Shown here one piece after another: positions 36,871-50,751 of a stretch of 64,000 nucleotides of DNA; the stretch's first letter is position 1, and the number at the start of each line of letters is the position of its first letter. The notes under the pieces are model-generated. The model did not search any database. It was not told the origin of the DNA and was given only the letters and a program-made list of their open reading frames with translations. The stretch spans positions 558,001 through 622,000 of the forward strand of contig JAKNDB010000065.1 of assembly GCA_024305405.1 (NCBI GenBank), written 5' to 3'. Position numbers and translations under genes: made by a program. This DNA comes from Dirofilaria immitis (Eukaryota > Nematoda > Chromadorea > Rhabditida > Onchocercidae).

Positions 36871-37589
36871 GAACAAATACCAACGAGACTATGGATATTA
36901 ATAAATTATTTAAATTTCTGCTGCTATTGTCTGTTTGATTTCGTATGCATACATTTCTATGAGTATTCATTATACGAAATTTATTTTTTTTCTTGTAAAG
37001 ATGAATAAATCGCTATTTTCATTAATTAAAAAATCGCTTTACATAATTCTAACAACGAAAAATTAACAATCTCATACAAGAATACATCCTCAGCAACGAA
37101 TTTTAAAATAAGAGTCAAATTGAATTATATCGTAAGCATCTTCTTTCATTCATGGGAAATGATGTGCATTCCCTGGTAGTACAAAGTGAATTTTTATTTA
37201 ATTTTTTCACTTAATCTTTTATTATATTTAATTTTTTTAGTCATCGCCTTAAAATAAATGTAAATTCAAAAACATCGCTGGTTATCATTGATCAATTTAT
37301 TTTCATAGACAGAAGCAAATAATAAAATAAAAAATTTTCATGTAATATTCCAAACATTGATCAAAAATCAATAAGGTTACAGTAATTGTTAGATTATTTG
37401 CATCATTATCCATTATTTCATCATGCATCATTTTTTTGCACATCATTCAAAAATTACTTCTTTTCTGATGTATTCGAATAAGTTATGGTCGTCATCAGTT
37501 TAAAACAACCTCATGTAGTGTTATAAAAGAAACATGTAAAAATTACTACACACCTTATTTGATAATACATCAATAGGGGAGTGACTATA
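36871..37589. other. AT-rich stretch, no gene seen
   Basis: No supported gene. Confidence 0.5.
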
Positions 37590-37955
37590 GCAGCTGCTGA
37601 TGTCTCTAAACGACACAACTCGTTAAAACATATGAAATGAGGAAACAAGATTGAATTGAAACTATTACGTTGTTCAAGTTATTTAGCTTATCTCAGTAAT
37701 CTGAACAATTTGATTACATTATCATTCGTTTTCAAGATCATTGTATTAAACAGTCTATAAAGCAAAAAAATTGAAGACAAGATTTAGTCTTTTGGAACAT
37801 TTCATCGTGTTTCCCGCTACATTATAAAAATTATCATTTTTAACTAGGATAATATTTCGCAGACATCATTCTGTTATTCATTAAAATTATAAACTGGATA
37901 TCATTTAACATAACTCTGATCATTAAGTTATGGCATAGGTCAATTATGTGCTTGA
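37590..37955. repeat. Dispersed repeat D, copy 2
   Basis: Diverged copy of 22650-23040 in the same orientation but on the opposite side of the zinc-finger copy, so the duplication is a mosaic. Confidence 0.7.
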
Positions 37956-38541
37956 AAATATTTTGACTGATTTTGCAAAATTCGAAAATTTCTTCGCTTT
38001 AGCGTTGATGTTTGGTCTTTCATTCAAAAAATTTTTTATTCAGCAGGAGAATGAAATTATAAACAAAACTACAATAATCTCTTCTATTCACTCTAAATCA
38101 CAGTCATGTCATCCAGTAATTTTGTTATTTTAATTTTTATTGGTGGCACGTATCACAGCAAATAATTCTTCCTTTCAGCATCAAATAATGTATTGTCTAT
38201 TTGCCAAAATGATATCATTGTGGTTCTTATCAAATTTTTAAACTAAATTTTAAATCCTTGGCGAATTTTCTGTTTTAATCATACCTATTAATAAGAGATA
38301 AAAATTATGAATAAAATTTGCTTGTGATAATTATACCATATTATTTATTCCATTTCTTGATAAGCAAGTTGATTCAAAAGATTCACAATGTTTCTCAAAT
38401 TTGCAGGAAATGTTAAATTCTGCTTGAAAATATTTAAAATTTTATGAAATTGCTACTATGAATATTATTATATAAGGCGTGAAGTCTGACAAGTTTGAAT
38501 TATTTAATTAGAAATAAAAATGCTGTGATTAATGATTACAT

Positions 38542-38546
38542 GTAAT
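38542..38546 (+). repeat. Target-site duplication, left
   Basis: GTAAT directly before the LTR. The same five bases follow the LTR at 39108-39112, and a single GTAAT is present at the empty site in block A (ACATGTAATATGCAAC). Confidence 0.9.
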
Positions 38547-39107
38547 TGTCGCGTCTTTATTGGGTGTGAGCTAACGTCGAGGGGACCAAATGTCACCAGT
38601 GTTGGGTATTGAGTAGGGTATAGTGGAGCTGTATTGAGAGCATACCGTGGAGCCGAAACGTTTATTACTGATTGTATGGCGATAAAAATAATCTTGATGA
38701 TGATCACTCGTGGTTTATATCTTACCAGAAGTGGGAGTGGTTAATTCTAGCACCGGAAAGATACCGGATATGGAGGTAAATTACAGTAAGATTAAAAGGG
38801 GAGATTAGCGTGGGAAAATAAGCGTTTAAACATAAAGATGTGGATTGGGATATGGAGGAAACATTACAGTACGATTAAAAGAGGGATTGGCGTGGGAAAA
38901 TAAGCGTTTTAACAAAAGGATGTAGATTGGTTAGATAACAACAAAAAGTGTGAAAAAACAATTTTAAGGAATGTGGATATGACTGGGATGATTCATAGTT
39001 TCATGAGCATTAATTTACAGTGAGTAATATATTTGCTTATTTGTTTACAATAAGAAATTTAATTATGTAATTGTATATTGGAGTTTCGCGAATCAGCGTT
39101 CGCGACA
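38547..39107. mobile_element. Solo LTR of a retrotransposon, 561 bp
   Basis: It begins TGTCGCGTC and ends CGCGACA: TG..CA ends within a short inverted repeat (TGTCGCG/CGCGACA). It is bounded by the 5-bp duplication GTAAT and is absent at the matching point of block A. There is no internal coding part, so this is a solo LTR left by recombination. It contains a tandem 82-bp repeat (38767-38848 and 38849-38930, GATATGGAGG..GATTGG). The 5-bp duplication fits Gypsy or Bel/Pao elements; the family cannot be fixed from the LTR alone. Confidence 0.92.
38767..38930 (+). repeat. 82-bp tandem repeat inside the LTR
   Basis: Two adjacent 82-bp units beginning GATATGGAGG, each containing GCGTGGGAAAATAAGCGTTT. 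Confidence 0.85.
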
Positions 39108-39112
39108 GTAAT
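39108..39112 (+). repeat. Target-site duplication, right
   Basis: GTAAT immediately after the LTR end CGCGACA. Confidence 0.9.
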
Positions 39113-39148
39113 ATGCAACATCTTTTTAGACTTTAAAGGTCTTCAAAT

Positions 39149-39894
39149 ATGACTTTCCACATATGGAAATACTTGGAAATTCAAGTTCTTTTTACATTGC
39201 TATTCATTTTTCTTTGTTTCGTATTAATCAACGGTACACCAATCACTACAACTCCTACAGGTAAATTTAAGGACTTCATTAATCTATTTGATTTAACTAA
39301 GCGAAATCAAATTATTTAGGCGAAATAAACACTGTGGAATGTGATGAAGCTGGCGAATGTTCGAATAGTCAATCCCATAGGGCTCGGAAAAGAATAAAGC
39401 TAGCAGGTAAATCTGAAGGTTTTTCCCATCGATTAATTTAATTTTGTAAAATTGAATAATTTAGGAGATATAAATAGTGACGAATCAAATTTAACTGCGT
39501 TATATTTCAAATATATGGCTTGCGCTGTTCCGATACTGGATTCAGTAGGAAAATATCTTGCAGCTCTCCCCAGCTCTGATTTGCTCCCTGTGCGCATGTT
39601 GGTCTTTTACATTCAGTTCATAAATTTATTCATAAATTTTCACTTTCTCCCAATAATAATAAAATGATAAGATCAATCTATCATCTGCCATCACTTCTTT
39701 CTTTCAACTTTTCGTATTGAAGAAGTAGTAAATCGTTATGCGTATTTGCAACGGAAGTATTGCTGAGACGGATTAAACCATTGTTTATCAAGGACGGTAA
39801 CATAACCAATCCAATTGATCGATGGATCTTTCCAACATATGAAACATCTGAAGATATTTATAGAGATTTTTTCGCGGTTAATTTTTATTTTTGA
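39149..39894 (+). CDS. Unassigned secreted protein with dibasic cluster, block B copy
   Basis: Exon 1 39149-39260 (same signal peptide, one Ser-to-Phe change), exon 2 39320-39406 (GEINTVECDEAGECSNS..RARKR), exon 3 from 39465 (GDINSDESNLTALYFKYMA, then CAVPILDSVGKYLAALPSSD), and the terminal open segment to TGA at 39892-39894 (WIFPTYETSEDIYR). Only one copy of the exon 2-3 module is present, so this is the simpler and probably ancestral form. The solo LTR ends 41 bp upstream of the ATG and may affect its promoter. Family unknown. Confidence 0.55.
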
Positions 39895-40365
39895 AATTTG
39901 CTAAGGCATAAAATTTGATCTTTAATAAAGTCAGCATTTTAATATATTTATTTTAATCCATTAAGACTTTATTGATATAAATCTTTTTATTTTTTTAGTT
40001 TCTTACAAATTAAAAAATTTTCAACACAGTGACATTATTCTCTCATATTATTGAAATCTCATAAATATATTTCATTACGCTACTTGAAGTTTGAGTTGCT
40101 GGATGTATTCAAAAAACCATGAACCATTAGAAAAAAATTTGATTTAAAAAAATAGCTTATTCTAGGTTGCAAAATGGCAATCTCAATTTTCACTCGGCGA
40201 AAGCAGTCATCTGGAATCGAAAAAACGTAAACCAGCGAGCGTCGCATGTTTTCATCAGTGTTACTCTAGCCTTATTCCTCAATTTTCACAAATAAATTGT
40301 GAATAATTTCAAGGATTTTGCATTTCTTTCAAATTCTTAATTATTGATTTATCATTCAATTTGAT

Positions 40366-40557
40366 TTAGCTTAAAAATATAAAGTTTCTATTTCGTTTAC
40401 TCGAATAAAATAAAATATCACTTCTTCCAGTTGACAACATTTGCAAGTGCGCTTCCAAAGATGCCATATTTTTTCCGAATGCGTACACACCAAATATCGC
40501 TGTTGTCAAGGGCGCCATCATTCCGAGGAAGTTGGTTACATGTTTTATTAAAAGCAA
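40366..40557 (-). other. Small conserved open frame, block B
   Basis: Counterpart of 29028-29219 (MMAPLTTAIFGVYAFGKNM). Coding strand and reality undecided. Confidence 0.25.
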
Positions 40558-41312
40558 AATTTTTTCGCTTTTTTATCGAATTCAATTGTCCAGATCAAAA
40601 CTCTGGACATGAGACGATTAATTCATTTTAGTCGATATCCTTCATGATAATAAAAATACTGCACAACACTGAAATGCTTTGATAGAGAAGATCTGAAGTT
40701 TTGAAGAGTTAGTTTCATCATCCACTTTGGAACATTATGTTACGCATCATCCTTAGTATCATTGTTAGCTTCATTTTATTGGTGACAATTATTACAATTA
40801 TTATTGAGTTAGAAATGAAAAGCGCAATTTGCAATGTTTTATCTGTGAAAATATAGCATAATGCAATGGTCTATCTATTCGCCTGAAATTAATGTTAATA
40901 ATTAATTTTCAGAAATTACGTCATTGAACATATAAGCAAATGGAAGACTGCAATAGTAATAATTACTGAACATTTTTTTCTAAAATCTTTAAGCATTTAT
41001 TAATTTTTTAATATTTTTTTAGCAATTCCTATAATTTAAAAGTATTTTTATTTTCGATAATATTTCATTGCTGAACAAATTGTTCGTATAAGGAAACAAA
41101 TGGATCGTAATTTTCAGAAGGAAGCGAAATTAGTTTTCATTTTCTCAAGTCTTTCATGGTCTCAAATGGAATCAATAACCTCTGATATTCTATCGATCAG
41201 GGAAAACCGTTCGCTATCTATCATTTATGTCAAATCTTATTTTCCTCACGTACCGTCGTAAGTCGATTATTATATGCATTAGAAGGTGCATAAATTTTAT
41301 GATAACTTGCAG

Positions 41313-42092
41313 GAAAGTAATCGGAAAGATATCAGATTTTGGCGAAAATATTACAAAAGAAATATCAAACCAATTCAGTAAAATAACCAATGCATATCAA
41401 TTTTCAATATTAGTAATCATAATTTCAGTTACTATTATCCATTTTCATCCATAATATTTCACGGTAGCAATGTTGAAGCATCGACGTTTCTTGTGAAAAC
41501 AAAAGATGAAAAAGAGCTAAGAGAAGAGCTATTGGAATGGAAGGTTTCACTTATTTTTATTCTTATACTTTGCTTGTTCAGTTTAATTCTGTTCAATTTC
41601 GTTGACCTAAATTGATTATTAATATCAATTAGGTTGTGTTCAGCAAAATCATTGTTATATTAATTAATTTGTCAACTGTTATTAGGTCACTTTGTGAAAT
41701 TCTTTTATTTTCTTTAATTTATAAGTGTTTATTATCGGTTTTGCGTACATTCTTCCAATCATTTCATTTTGCAGCGTGGATTAGATTTCCTCAAAAATTA
41801 TAATATTATCGCATTTTATTTCATGGAAAATATGATGATAACAACCAATGGAAAGATATTTAGGTTTGGAAGATTCAATTTTTTTGTGTTTTTGGTGCAT
41901 CGCTTGAAATCTCATAACTTTATTTCCAGGGAGATATTCAATACTGAACCGTTTTCCGTGCGGTTTCATAAATATTGGTCTAAAGATGTCGGTATAGTTC
42001 ATCTCAATTCTACAACGAGTTCTTTGAATGATGGTTCAGTGTTTGCAATAATTGGGTTCAAGAAATATTGGCCTTACAGTGTTAAAAATTGA
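41313..42092 (+). CDS. Unassigned protein, 3' four exons, block B copy
   Basis: Exons 41313-41377, 41429-41543, 41775-41863, 41930-42092 have the same lengths and phases as in block A and remain open. Changes include LKNYN for LQSHN and VGIVHLN for VGLVHLN. Upstream DNA differs from block A by small indels and a TGG-to-TGA change in one candidate frame, so the 5' part may be broken here. Function unknown. Confidence 0.45.
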
Positions 42093-43159
42093 ATTTTCTA
42101 AATTGTTAATAAAAAATACTATACAATTTTACACCGTTGAAAATTGAATTTTCCAAATTGTTAATAAAAAATATTATACGATTTTTCCGTCAACAAATAA
42201 TTTCTAAAGAAATTAAAGTTATTATTCAAGGTAGAAAGAAAGCCATAATATATCATAAATAAAATGACAAAATTGCGACACTTAAAAATTTGAAAATAGA
42301 AGTTTATTGAAGTATGCCGAAAAACTTTATAATAAAAACATTTTTATTATATTTTAAATGTATGAACAATTCAAATTTTATTTCATTTAAAATGATATTA
42401 AATGAAATATCGAAAAAAGAAAGCATAAAATAATAATAAAATGTCGAAATTTAAAACATAAATTTGTCGACTGTTAAATTATACAAAGTGTTTAACTATC
42501 TATTTTTATAATATATAAATTATTTTGAATTTAAGAAATCGAATCCTAAAGATTTTGAAAGTTGGCCAGCTGGCCTGAGTTTGAGAGCACAATTTGCCTT
42601 GTTAGAGAGTTCATTGAGAAATTTTTTTACAACTATATGGAAAATTTCTTACAAATATTTTATTTCTTAATTTACAGCTATAAATGTAAGCACTGAAATA
42701 TAATTATAAGCTAATTTTATCTATTTCATATACGTACACATTATTTTAACAATTAGTTTATATTTAATAAATTTTTTCAACTTTTTCTTCAACATTTCAC
42801 CTAATCCTAATCAAATCAAATATACCCGAATTTTTCGCCAAACTTATCGCTCATCGCAATGAATTGAATATTCTTCAGTAAATAACCCACTAGATGAAAT
42901 TCCAATTAATAATTTTTACATGATAGTAATTAAACCTACGTTAAATGATTTTGTTCACTTGATATAATATTGATTGATCATTTCTTTTATATTCCTTATT
43001 TTCTTTTTAGGAATCCATTCCAGAAGTCGATTACTGTTATATAACGAGCTTTTGAAATGGTTGATTTTCATCATCAAAGAAAGCCATTTTTCAAAGTAGA
43101 TTTTGCGATATTTCATTATTTCTTTGTAAGAAAAGGTTTTGAAAATGTTACAGATAAAT

Positions 43160-43330
43160 ATGAAGAAACTCGATGTGAGCAATTTCATTTTAACGATTTC
43201 AAATATCATCGTATTAGCAAATGTTGCCATCATTTGTAGCAATCATCTTATAAGAGAGAAATATAAATATTATATCACAATGATCAATGAGCAAAAGGTG
43301 CTTTTTGACAATAATATTTACCAGTGGTAA
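43160..43330 (+). CDS. Short signal-anchor protein start, block B copy
   Basis: MKKLDVSNFILTISNIIVLA.., then INEQKVLFDNNIYQW and TAA, or a splice at the GTAATA donor inside the last codons. It lacks the extra T that truncates the block A copy. Family unknown. Confidence 0.35.
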   Translation: MKKLDVSNFILTISNIIVLANVAIICSNHLIREKYKYYITMINEQKVLFDNNIYQW

Positions 43331-44292
43331 TACTTTTTTTTCCAATCGTTTCCATGTGATTATTCATCAGCAGTTAACAAATAACACAAACAAATAATTT
43401 GATAAACTAAAATTAAGTTAGATAAAATGATACCATTTATAATCAATGACAATTTAAGTAGATCTGAAATCATATTATTTATGACATTTGGGTCAGCAAT
43501 GTATTTGATATGAGACTATCTGATTCACCTGAATTTTTGATGTTTGCCTTTCCCAAGTGAAATTATACCCAAATTATACAGTGAAATGATAAAATATTTA
43601 TTCAAAACTTAGTTGGGAAAAGAAATCAAATTCCATATACTTAAGTTCACATAAGTTCAATTTAGATATTTCAAGATTTAGATTTTCTATATTTCTCAAA
43701 AATATATAAATCTAGAATTGAATAAAATTAAAAGTTTACAATAATATATGTTGATATGAACTGAATTTAATCTAATGAATTAACCCATTAATTAATCAGT
43801 GATTCTCGATTAAAATTAAACAATTTTTTCAACGTTGCATTTTAGACCAAACATTTAGCATTCGTGTCGTATATTCATTTTTTTTACTATTTTCATATTA
43901 AACATTTTCATTTAATTACAGGAAAGAATTATGTATTTAATAATATATGATAATGTATTGATTCTCATAAATGGTTACAAAAATTTAATAACTTCAAGTA
44001 TTTACCTTTAACAAAGCTTTATATCTTATTAATGCCGAGAAATGATAAATTGCATCATTTTTCGTATAAAATTCAAAAACGACAACTTTGATTAATTAAT
44101 TTCTCGGTGCTTATCTCAATAATATATTTTAATTAAAACAAATTATCAAGTGAGATACAAATGTTACATGGGATGATAGGACTTTCCGATAAGTGTTATT
44201 AGAATAAGATTGATAATGAGAATCTGAAAAGTCCGGAACCTACTGTTCTCCATAAACAGTCAGGTCGATATGTCAATTTGTCATATACGCTA

Positions 44293-44322
44293 CCGATATG
44301 ATCATGCTCTTCATCATATCGG
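44293..44322. repeat. Stem-loop, 10-bp perfect stem
   Basis: CCGATATGAT, loop CATGCTCTTC, ATCATATCGG. Unusually GC-containing for its surroundings. Role unknown. Confidence 0.7.
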
Positions 44323-44515
44323 CTGAATAATATTGAAAAGCCCATAAATCAGCCAAAATCACAAATCAATTAATTTATTGGGAAAAATATTCTTTTCTTA
44401 ATATTTCATATTACAAGCCAAGTTCGGATTTTCGAACATTCCCGATGGAGAGAAGTTACGAATATTTTAAAGGAACAACAACAGGTGTGTAACGAAAAGT
44501 AGTCTGATTGTTAGA

Positions 44516-44607
44516 AAAGTTTCGATCCTCCAATTTACATGAGAGAGTTTATTTTCATCGGAATGTTTCCTCTTTGGATTAAGAAGCAGGAAGAGGATCG
44601 AAACTTT
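44516..44607. repeat. Inverted repeat, 14-bp arms
   Basis: AAAGTTTCGATCCT at 44516-44529 and its exact reverse complement at 44594-44607. Confidence 0.8.
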
Positions 44608-47600
44608 AATTTGAAAAGAATTAACACAATTAATATTGCCAAAACAATTATAACGTTGCATTTCAATATCAACTATATAATAATGTTCGAGAAGAAGAAA
44701 TTAATATGAATTAATTGTTAAAGTAATGATAAAAGGAATGAAGAATGATTTTTCATTAACAAAATAAGGTCAACATCATTCTGAGATAAGAACTGATCTA
44801 TATAATTATGATATAATCAATATCTGTTCATTGACTTAATCGATCTGGATGAGAAAATGTTATAACAATTTTTATTACTATTAAAATATAAAATTTAAAA
44901 AAATAATTTTCCTTTGTTTTTCATTTTTTGTTGATTTTCTTAAGGAATTGATTTTGCTAAATGATAAATCTCATTATGATTTTGCAAAATTGTTCTTATT
45001 CTTTTCTCTTAGTATTTTCAATTTTTGTTACAACAAAATTAGTTACAGTATCCGGAATGGCTTTTTGCTTGACTATAAAATGAAAACGAAAAAAGAAGAA
45101 AAATCTAAAGAGTAGAAAACTTTATAAATTTGTCAAATAATCCATCTGAATTGTTCGTCTTTTCCATTCTAAAAGTTTGCTACTAGTAAACTTAAGGAGT
45201 TAAAAATTCCTCATTACAATTATTAAAATGTTTCGATGTTACGCGTAATACAGACATAGCTATGCATGATTATAATTTATCATTATCACTTAACTCACCA
45301 ACTAATATGATAAATGAATTCCGTAATTTAATCGGAATTTTTTATATCATAGCTTATATATCAATTATATTATGCAAAGTATTAATTGATTGTTCGAAAT
45401 ATGAAATTAAAAAGTCTTTAAAAAAAGAAAAAATAAATAACATTTTTCAATAAAGGGCTTGTTGGAAAACTAAAATATTATATAATATTAAATATTTTAT
45501 GACTCATAATCTTACCATGAAATTTTACACGTTACGACGCTAATACAACGTATAATTTATTTCTCATCTTTGTTTGCTATAAAAAGAATTGTGTGCAGTG
45601 TTTTTGATATGTTGTGATGATCGAAGCTTGTGCTTTGTTTAAGTATTGTCCATCTCTTATTCTTTGTTCCGATAATTAAACTTTTCGCACAGTCAATGTG
45701 TGATAAGCCATCACCCGCTACAAAAATTGAGAATCACCGATACAAAAATAAGTTTCTCGCGGTTAACTGACATGTTACAAACAGTAGTTTACTCAATAAA
45801 GCAGTAAATATCAGCAATCATTCATCGTTTCTGTTCTTACATCATTCGGGTATTCAATTTGAGTATCATCCTGTTGCTCAGTTCATTTTCATCCTTTATT
45901 TCATTTTACGCTGTTAACTTTATTTTGCTTACATTGTCCGACATAATAATTATGAAATAAAAGTCATCACGATCGATGTGTTTGCATTCGAGGATTTAAT
46001 TACCTAAGTTTCAGAGTACAATAAAGAAAGTTATTTCCTAAACGTATTTCATTTTTTTATTCAAAAATAGTTAAAATTTTTATCAATTTAACTTATTGGG
46101 ATTTATAGTTAAAAAGTAGAAAATTTAAAATACTGAAATGATGAAATCATTACTTTTGAATTATTAGCACAAATAAGAGAAATGTATGAAAAATGCGAAC
46201 TTATGCGTAAGAAGACAAAAATAAACGTAAATGAGGTTAATTTATGTCGTTAAGTGAAACTGTTTATTACGTAAAATCAAGCACGAATAATAGAATTAAT
46301 ATATCAAGTAATTTCATTTTCCAATTTTAATTTTTTTATTTATCCTAACTTTTAAATCAATAATTTATCACTTTTTGATCGTTTCATAAATATTATTAAA
46401 TGATACATATTTTCCTACAGATAAGTAGTAAGCTCCGCAGAAAATTTTCGTTTCTTGCCAATGAAATGATATACGCTGTGATAAATTATATACCAGTTAA
46501 TTGGTCATTAATTCGAGAATAAGTAAGGTGAAAAGGAAAAAGTAATATGATGGCTTTGTATTTATCAGGCAATGAAATGGTGAAAAAGGCGAAATGATTG
46601 GAAATTTATATTCATATTTTCAGTTTTTTTGAATTTGATGAAATCGTCGTGTATATAAATACTCAGAAATGTTGCTCTCTTTTAAAGCACAATTAAAGAC
46701 AATTTTATTGATATTGAGTGATAATTAAACAAAAGCTAAAATATTCTCAAATTCAAATTTAAATATTTGAAATTAAAATTTTTTCAATAATTATTCCAAA
46801 ATAAAAGTTTGAATTACTTGATATGTTTGAAATTAGTGTTCTTTAACGATTGAAAATTTTCACTGATAATGAGTATATATATTCAGCAATAATCAAATCC
46901 GGATATGAACTAAGTTAGGTTTCAGTTCCCATACGTATAATGTTAATTAAAAGTTGATAAATTATTTTAGGAATGGAACTGTAAACACTTGTATTACTAT
47001 GCTTATGTTGTCAAACCGTACATTTCAATTTAATCAGTTCTGAATTATTTTTATGACCCATACTTTTTAGACGCATTTATAGCGCAGTAACAGGAAAAAA
47101 TTTTATTGTCAAAATTAGTATAAAAGCAAAAATTAAGATGGGATTATTTGTTGGGCAATTTTTAAAATTAAAAATGGTTTATAGGAAATAAAAGCACAGC
47201 AGGCAAATAAATAAGTAAAGCATGAAAAGAAGCACAGATTAACACATTACACAAGGGAAATTAAATTTTGTAAACATTTTAATATATTTGAAAAATTAAA
47301 AATATACGAAATTATATCGGAAAATAATATATTTGAAATCATCTTGTTAAAAACAATTCAAATTTTTGCTAAATTTTTATACTAACTGAATAAAATTCAA
47401 ACTAAAATGGCGAAAAAAATTATAAATTATTGAATATCGATTATAAACATATAAAAGAATTTGATAGATTTCTAAAGCAAATTTGTTATGAACAATGTTA
47501 GCTAAAAATAAGGGTAGATTTTTTTGTTATTATAAATCGATTTAAATGAAATTTATTCTAAATTTCATAATAATAAAATGAACTAAAATATAAAACTAAG

Positions 47601-50415
47601 CGTAACATTTTCGTTAATATAAAGATTTGTGATTTATTTAAATTAATTAGTTAATTTCACACGAAGCAATCAGCTCGTATTTATTATTATTTATAAAGTA
47701 TTATTTATTTATTTATACTTTAACTTAAAATATTTTTACATCACAAAAATGGATGAGATAAAAATTAAATTTAAAGTGATAAGAAAAGATTTTGATAAAA
47801 TGGTGCGTGAAAAAAGAAAAACAAAAAATACTTTGCTAAATACTAATTAGTTTAATCAATCCTTTTAATCAATTAATCAGAGATTGGCTAATGATTTTGA
47901 TTTAGCGTTATGAAAAGTAAAAATATACTAGTAATTAAGTCCTTTAATAAAAAAAGCAATCAATGTTAGAAAAATTTATTATTTTCAATTTCTAAACTAA
48001 TTGCAATTATCGAAATATGGTACTCAACCAAAAAAAAATTACAAGGAATTTTCAAGAAAACTTAGAGGTCATTTTGCAAAATTCTTTTTTAAAAAAATGT
48101 GAAACATATGTTAAATAATAAATATCTCCGTAAAAACTATCAATTATTGATATATATATATATAGTATATATACTTTAAAGCATTATACCACTCAAATTT
48201 CATAAGAAAAAATTTAAAAAAAAATTACTGGAATGAGAAAACTGAGCCATTCAACGGAATAGCACAAAAAATTATAGGAAAGATAGAATATATGGGTGAG
48301 AAGAGCCTAAAAAACTTGCTGCGACTATACAAATTTTTCTTTTTTGGATATAATAAAGAAGGATATTTTTTTATAATTATTTGGAATTGTTGTTATAAAA
48401 ATATAACGCAGATTATAATAAAACGCTATGATATGAAACTGATAGAAAATGACGATTTTCAATAAATAATCGATTATATATAACTGATAAAAGCTGATGA
48501 TAAAGGATTATCCGATAAACAATCGATTATATATTACTAATAAAAAGAAACTGATAAGAAAAGATGATTATGCAATAAGTGACGATTACAGGTCAGCAAC
48601 TGATAAGAAAGAATGATAATCCAATAAATAATAAATATATCAGTAAGGCTACCAACGAGTAATGATTTTATCATTTCCTTTTTCTCGGTCAAATTAGAAA
48701 AAGCTAATCAAAATTATCAAAACATATTTTCTATCTAATTTTTTCTAGAAAAAAACAGAAAAAAGCGTAAGAAATCAAAATTAAATTAAATTTAATTTTT
48801 CATACTAAACATTCTTGTAAATTAAAAAAACGGTAAAAAGAATTTTTGGATCGGTTAAATTATAAATAAGCAAAAGAATAAATAAAAAAATAAAACTAGG
48901 AATAGTGCTGCGTTTTGATTGATTTAATAAATAAAATTTATGATAATTTTATCATTTAATGATAATGAATAAACCGATAAGAGAGTGAGAAAGGAGAGAA
49001 AGGAGAGAGGGAAAGCACAGAAGTACAATGGAAGATACAAAAACATTCACAATATAACGATTGTTAAGCAACTACAAAATAAAAATTTTATACAATGATT
49101 GAGATCAAAGTGCATCCAAATACTTTTTGTTTTGTTTTTTTATATCTAAAATAATAAAAAATTCAAAAAAATAAAAATGGAAAATATTTTTGATAAACAA
49201 TAAAAATAATTGAAATATTTCTTTACTCTAATTTGAAATATTGCTTTAACTGAAATATTACTTAATTCAATTCGAAATATTTTTTCATTTTTTCCATTTT
49301 TCTTATTTATCGCTCTTCAAACTTTCTTAAATTTTCCATGCGCAATAACTTTTAAGTAAGATTAATTAAAATTTCAGTCTTCATCTAAATTTAGTATCAT
49401 ATAGAAAAAAGAGTTTGTCAAATTAGTACGAATTGTAGAGTATCGTTGTACAAATAGCAAAATCATGCTAAATACATATTTAAATTTGAAAAAAAAGGAT
49501 AAAAATAAAAAGGTTGTTAAAAATTTTATATGACAACTATTAATTCATTTAATAAAAGCAGTTATCTAAATAAAAATCTTTGACAAATTAGAAAATAAGC
49601 TATTTAGTCAAACTAATTTTATATCGCCTTCTTCTATCGAATTTTTTTTCTTTGAATATCAAACGCTGCGAAATAGAAGATTGAAATGATTTAGAGAAAA
49701 GAAAAATTCAATGAAATGTAATGATATATTTGAATAAAATAATTCGATGGTTGTATTAGATTTCATTTCTTCAATTTCATTATAAAATTTTTTTTCTATA
49801 GATTGTTTATAAAATTATCAACTGTAAATAATAAAATCTATCGTCTAATAATAACAAAGCAACACTTAAAATGAAAAGATCAATCTGACAATAAACAAAA
49901 CGGAATAGCTGTACAATAAATGCGCATTGTCACACAATTTTCAACAAAAAGCGATATTTCTCGTTTTTAAGCCATACTGAAAATTACTAATTTCTCGTAA
50001 AATATTATCATAAAAGTTAAATATTTCATAGCCAATTGAATTTATTTGTTAGGGAAATGAAATTTTAATTTTATCATGAAATAAATCTTACGTAATAGGA
50101 AATTGAAAATATCAATCAGTATGTCATCATTCGAGAATGAACAATAATTCTTTTAAAAAAGTTTTAAGTAATTTGAAAACTGAAGGACTAAAAAGCATTA
50201 AGCAGTACAAATGAGAAAAAGCATGTTAATTAATTAGTCAAAATATTGACAAACAAAAATATATTTACGGTATGCTCACAATTAATGAATAGGCGGTTTC
50301 GTGAGAAATGATGAATTTTTCGAATTTAAATATATTCCATTCACAATATCACTGGTTGATACTTTCTTGCAAATTGCATGCTGATATTGAAAGTAATTAA
50401 CAAGATAAATAAATA

Positions 50416-50454
50416 AACTGTTAGATTAATCATTGCATGATTAATCTAACAGTT
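50416..50454. repeat. Perfect 39-bp palindrome (18-bp arms, 3-nt loop)
   Basis: AACTGTTAGATTAATCAT, loop TGC, then its exact reverse complement. It lies 298 bp past the stop of the Cys-rich gene. Confidence 0.9.
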
Positions 50455-50751
50455 ATTATTTAAATTTTTATAACTTACTTATTCGTCTATCATTTAAATA
50501 AATCATTTTAATGATGAACACTTCATGAAAAAAATTTGTTCAGGCCTTTTTTTTTTTTTATAAGATATTAATCTGAAATTGAAATTGCTATCTCTGTGTA
50601 TGATTAATCTAAAAAGGTTATAGAGGTAAGAAATAGCAGAATGAATTTAATTTTTATATCACGTAAAACTATTTGACACTTTAGTTTGCTAAAAGCATTA
50701 GATAGAAGTCAAAGATGAAGTTATTTGTCCAAATAATAGGAGAATAAAAAC

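Larger units (their letters stand above)
38381..43708 (+). repeat. Segmental duplication, block B
   Basis: Direct copy of 27346-32324. It lacks the 242-bp module duplication of block A and carries a solo LTR 161 bp from its left edge. Right-edge similarity ends at about 43708. Confidence 0.92.
43709..50751. other. Seven kb of AT-rich DNA, no gene recognised
   Basis: Holds small structures listed separately (stem-loop 44293-44322, inverted repeat 44516-44607, palindrome 50416-50454) and degenerate GATAA/ATCGATTATAT-type repeats at about 48440-48640. A 63-residue open frame at 45262-45453 with a hydrophobic middle has no support. Confidence 0.55.

Noticed and set aside
38504..38707. 67-residue open frame over the LTR start
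   Set aside because: It crosses the insertion junction and has no similarity; chance frame in non-coding LTR.
38547..39107. DNA transposon because of the inverted ends
   Set aside because: The inverted ends are only 7 bp and are of the TG..CA type, the target duplication is 5 bp and there is no transposase or long arm, so a solo LTR fits better.
45262..45453. 63-residue frame with a hydrophobic core
   Set aside because: Very AT-rich, no splice partners, no homology and no copy elsewhere.
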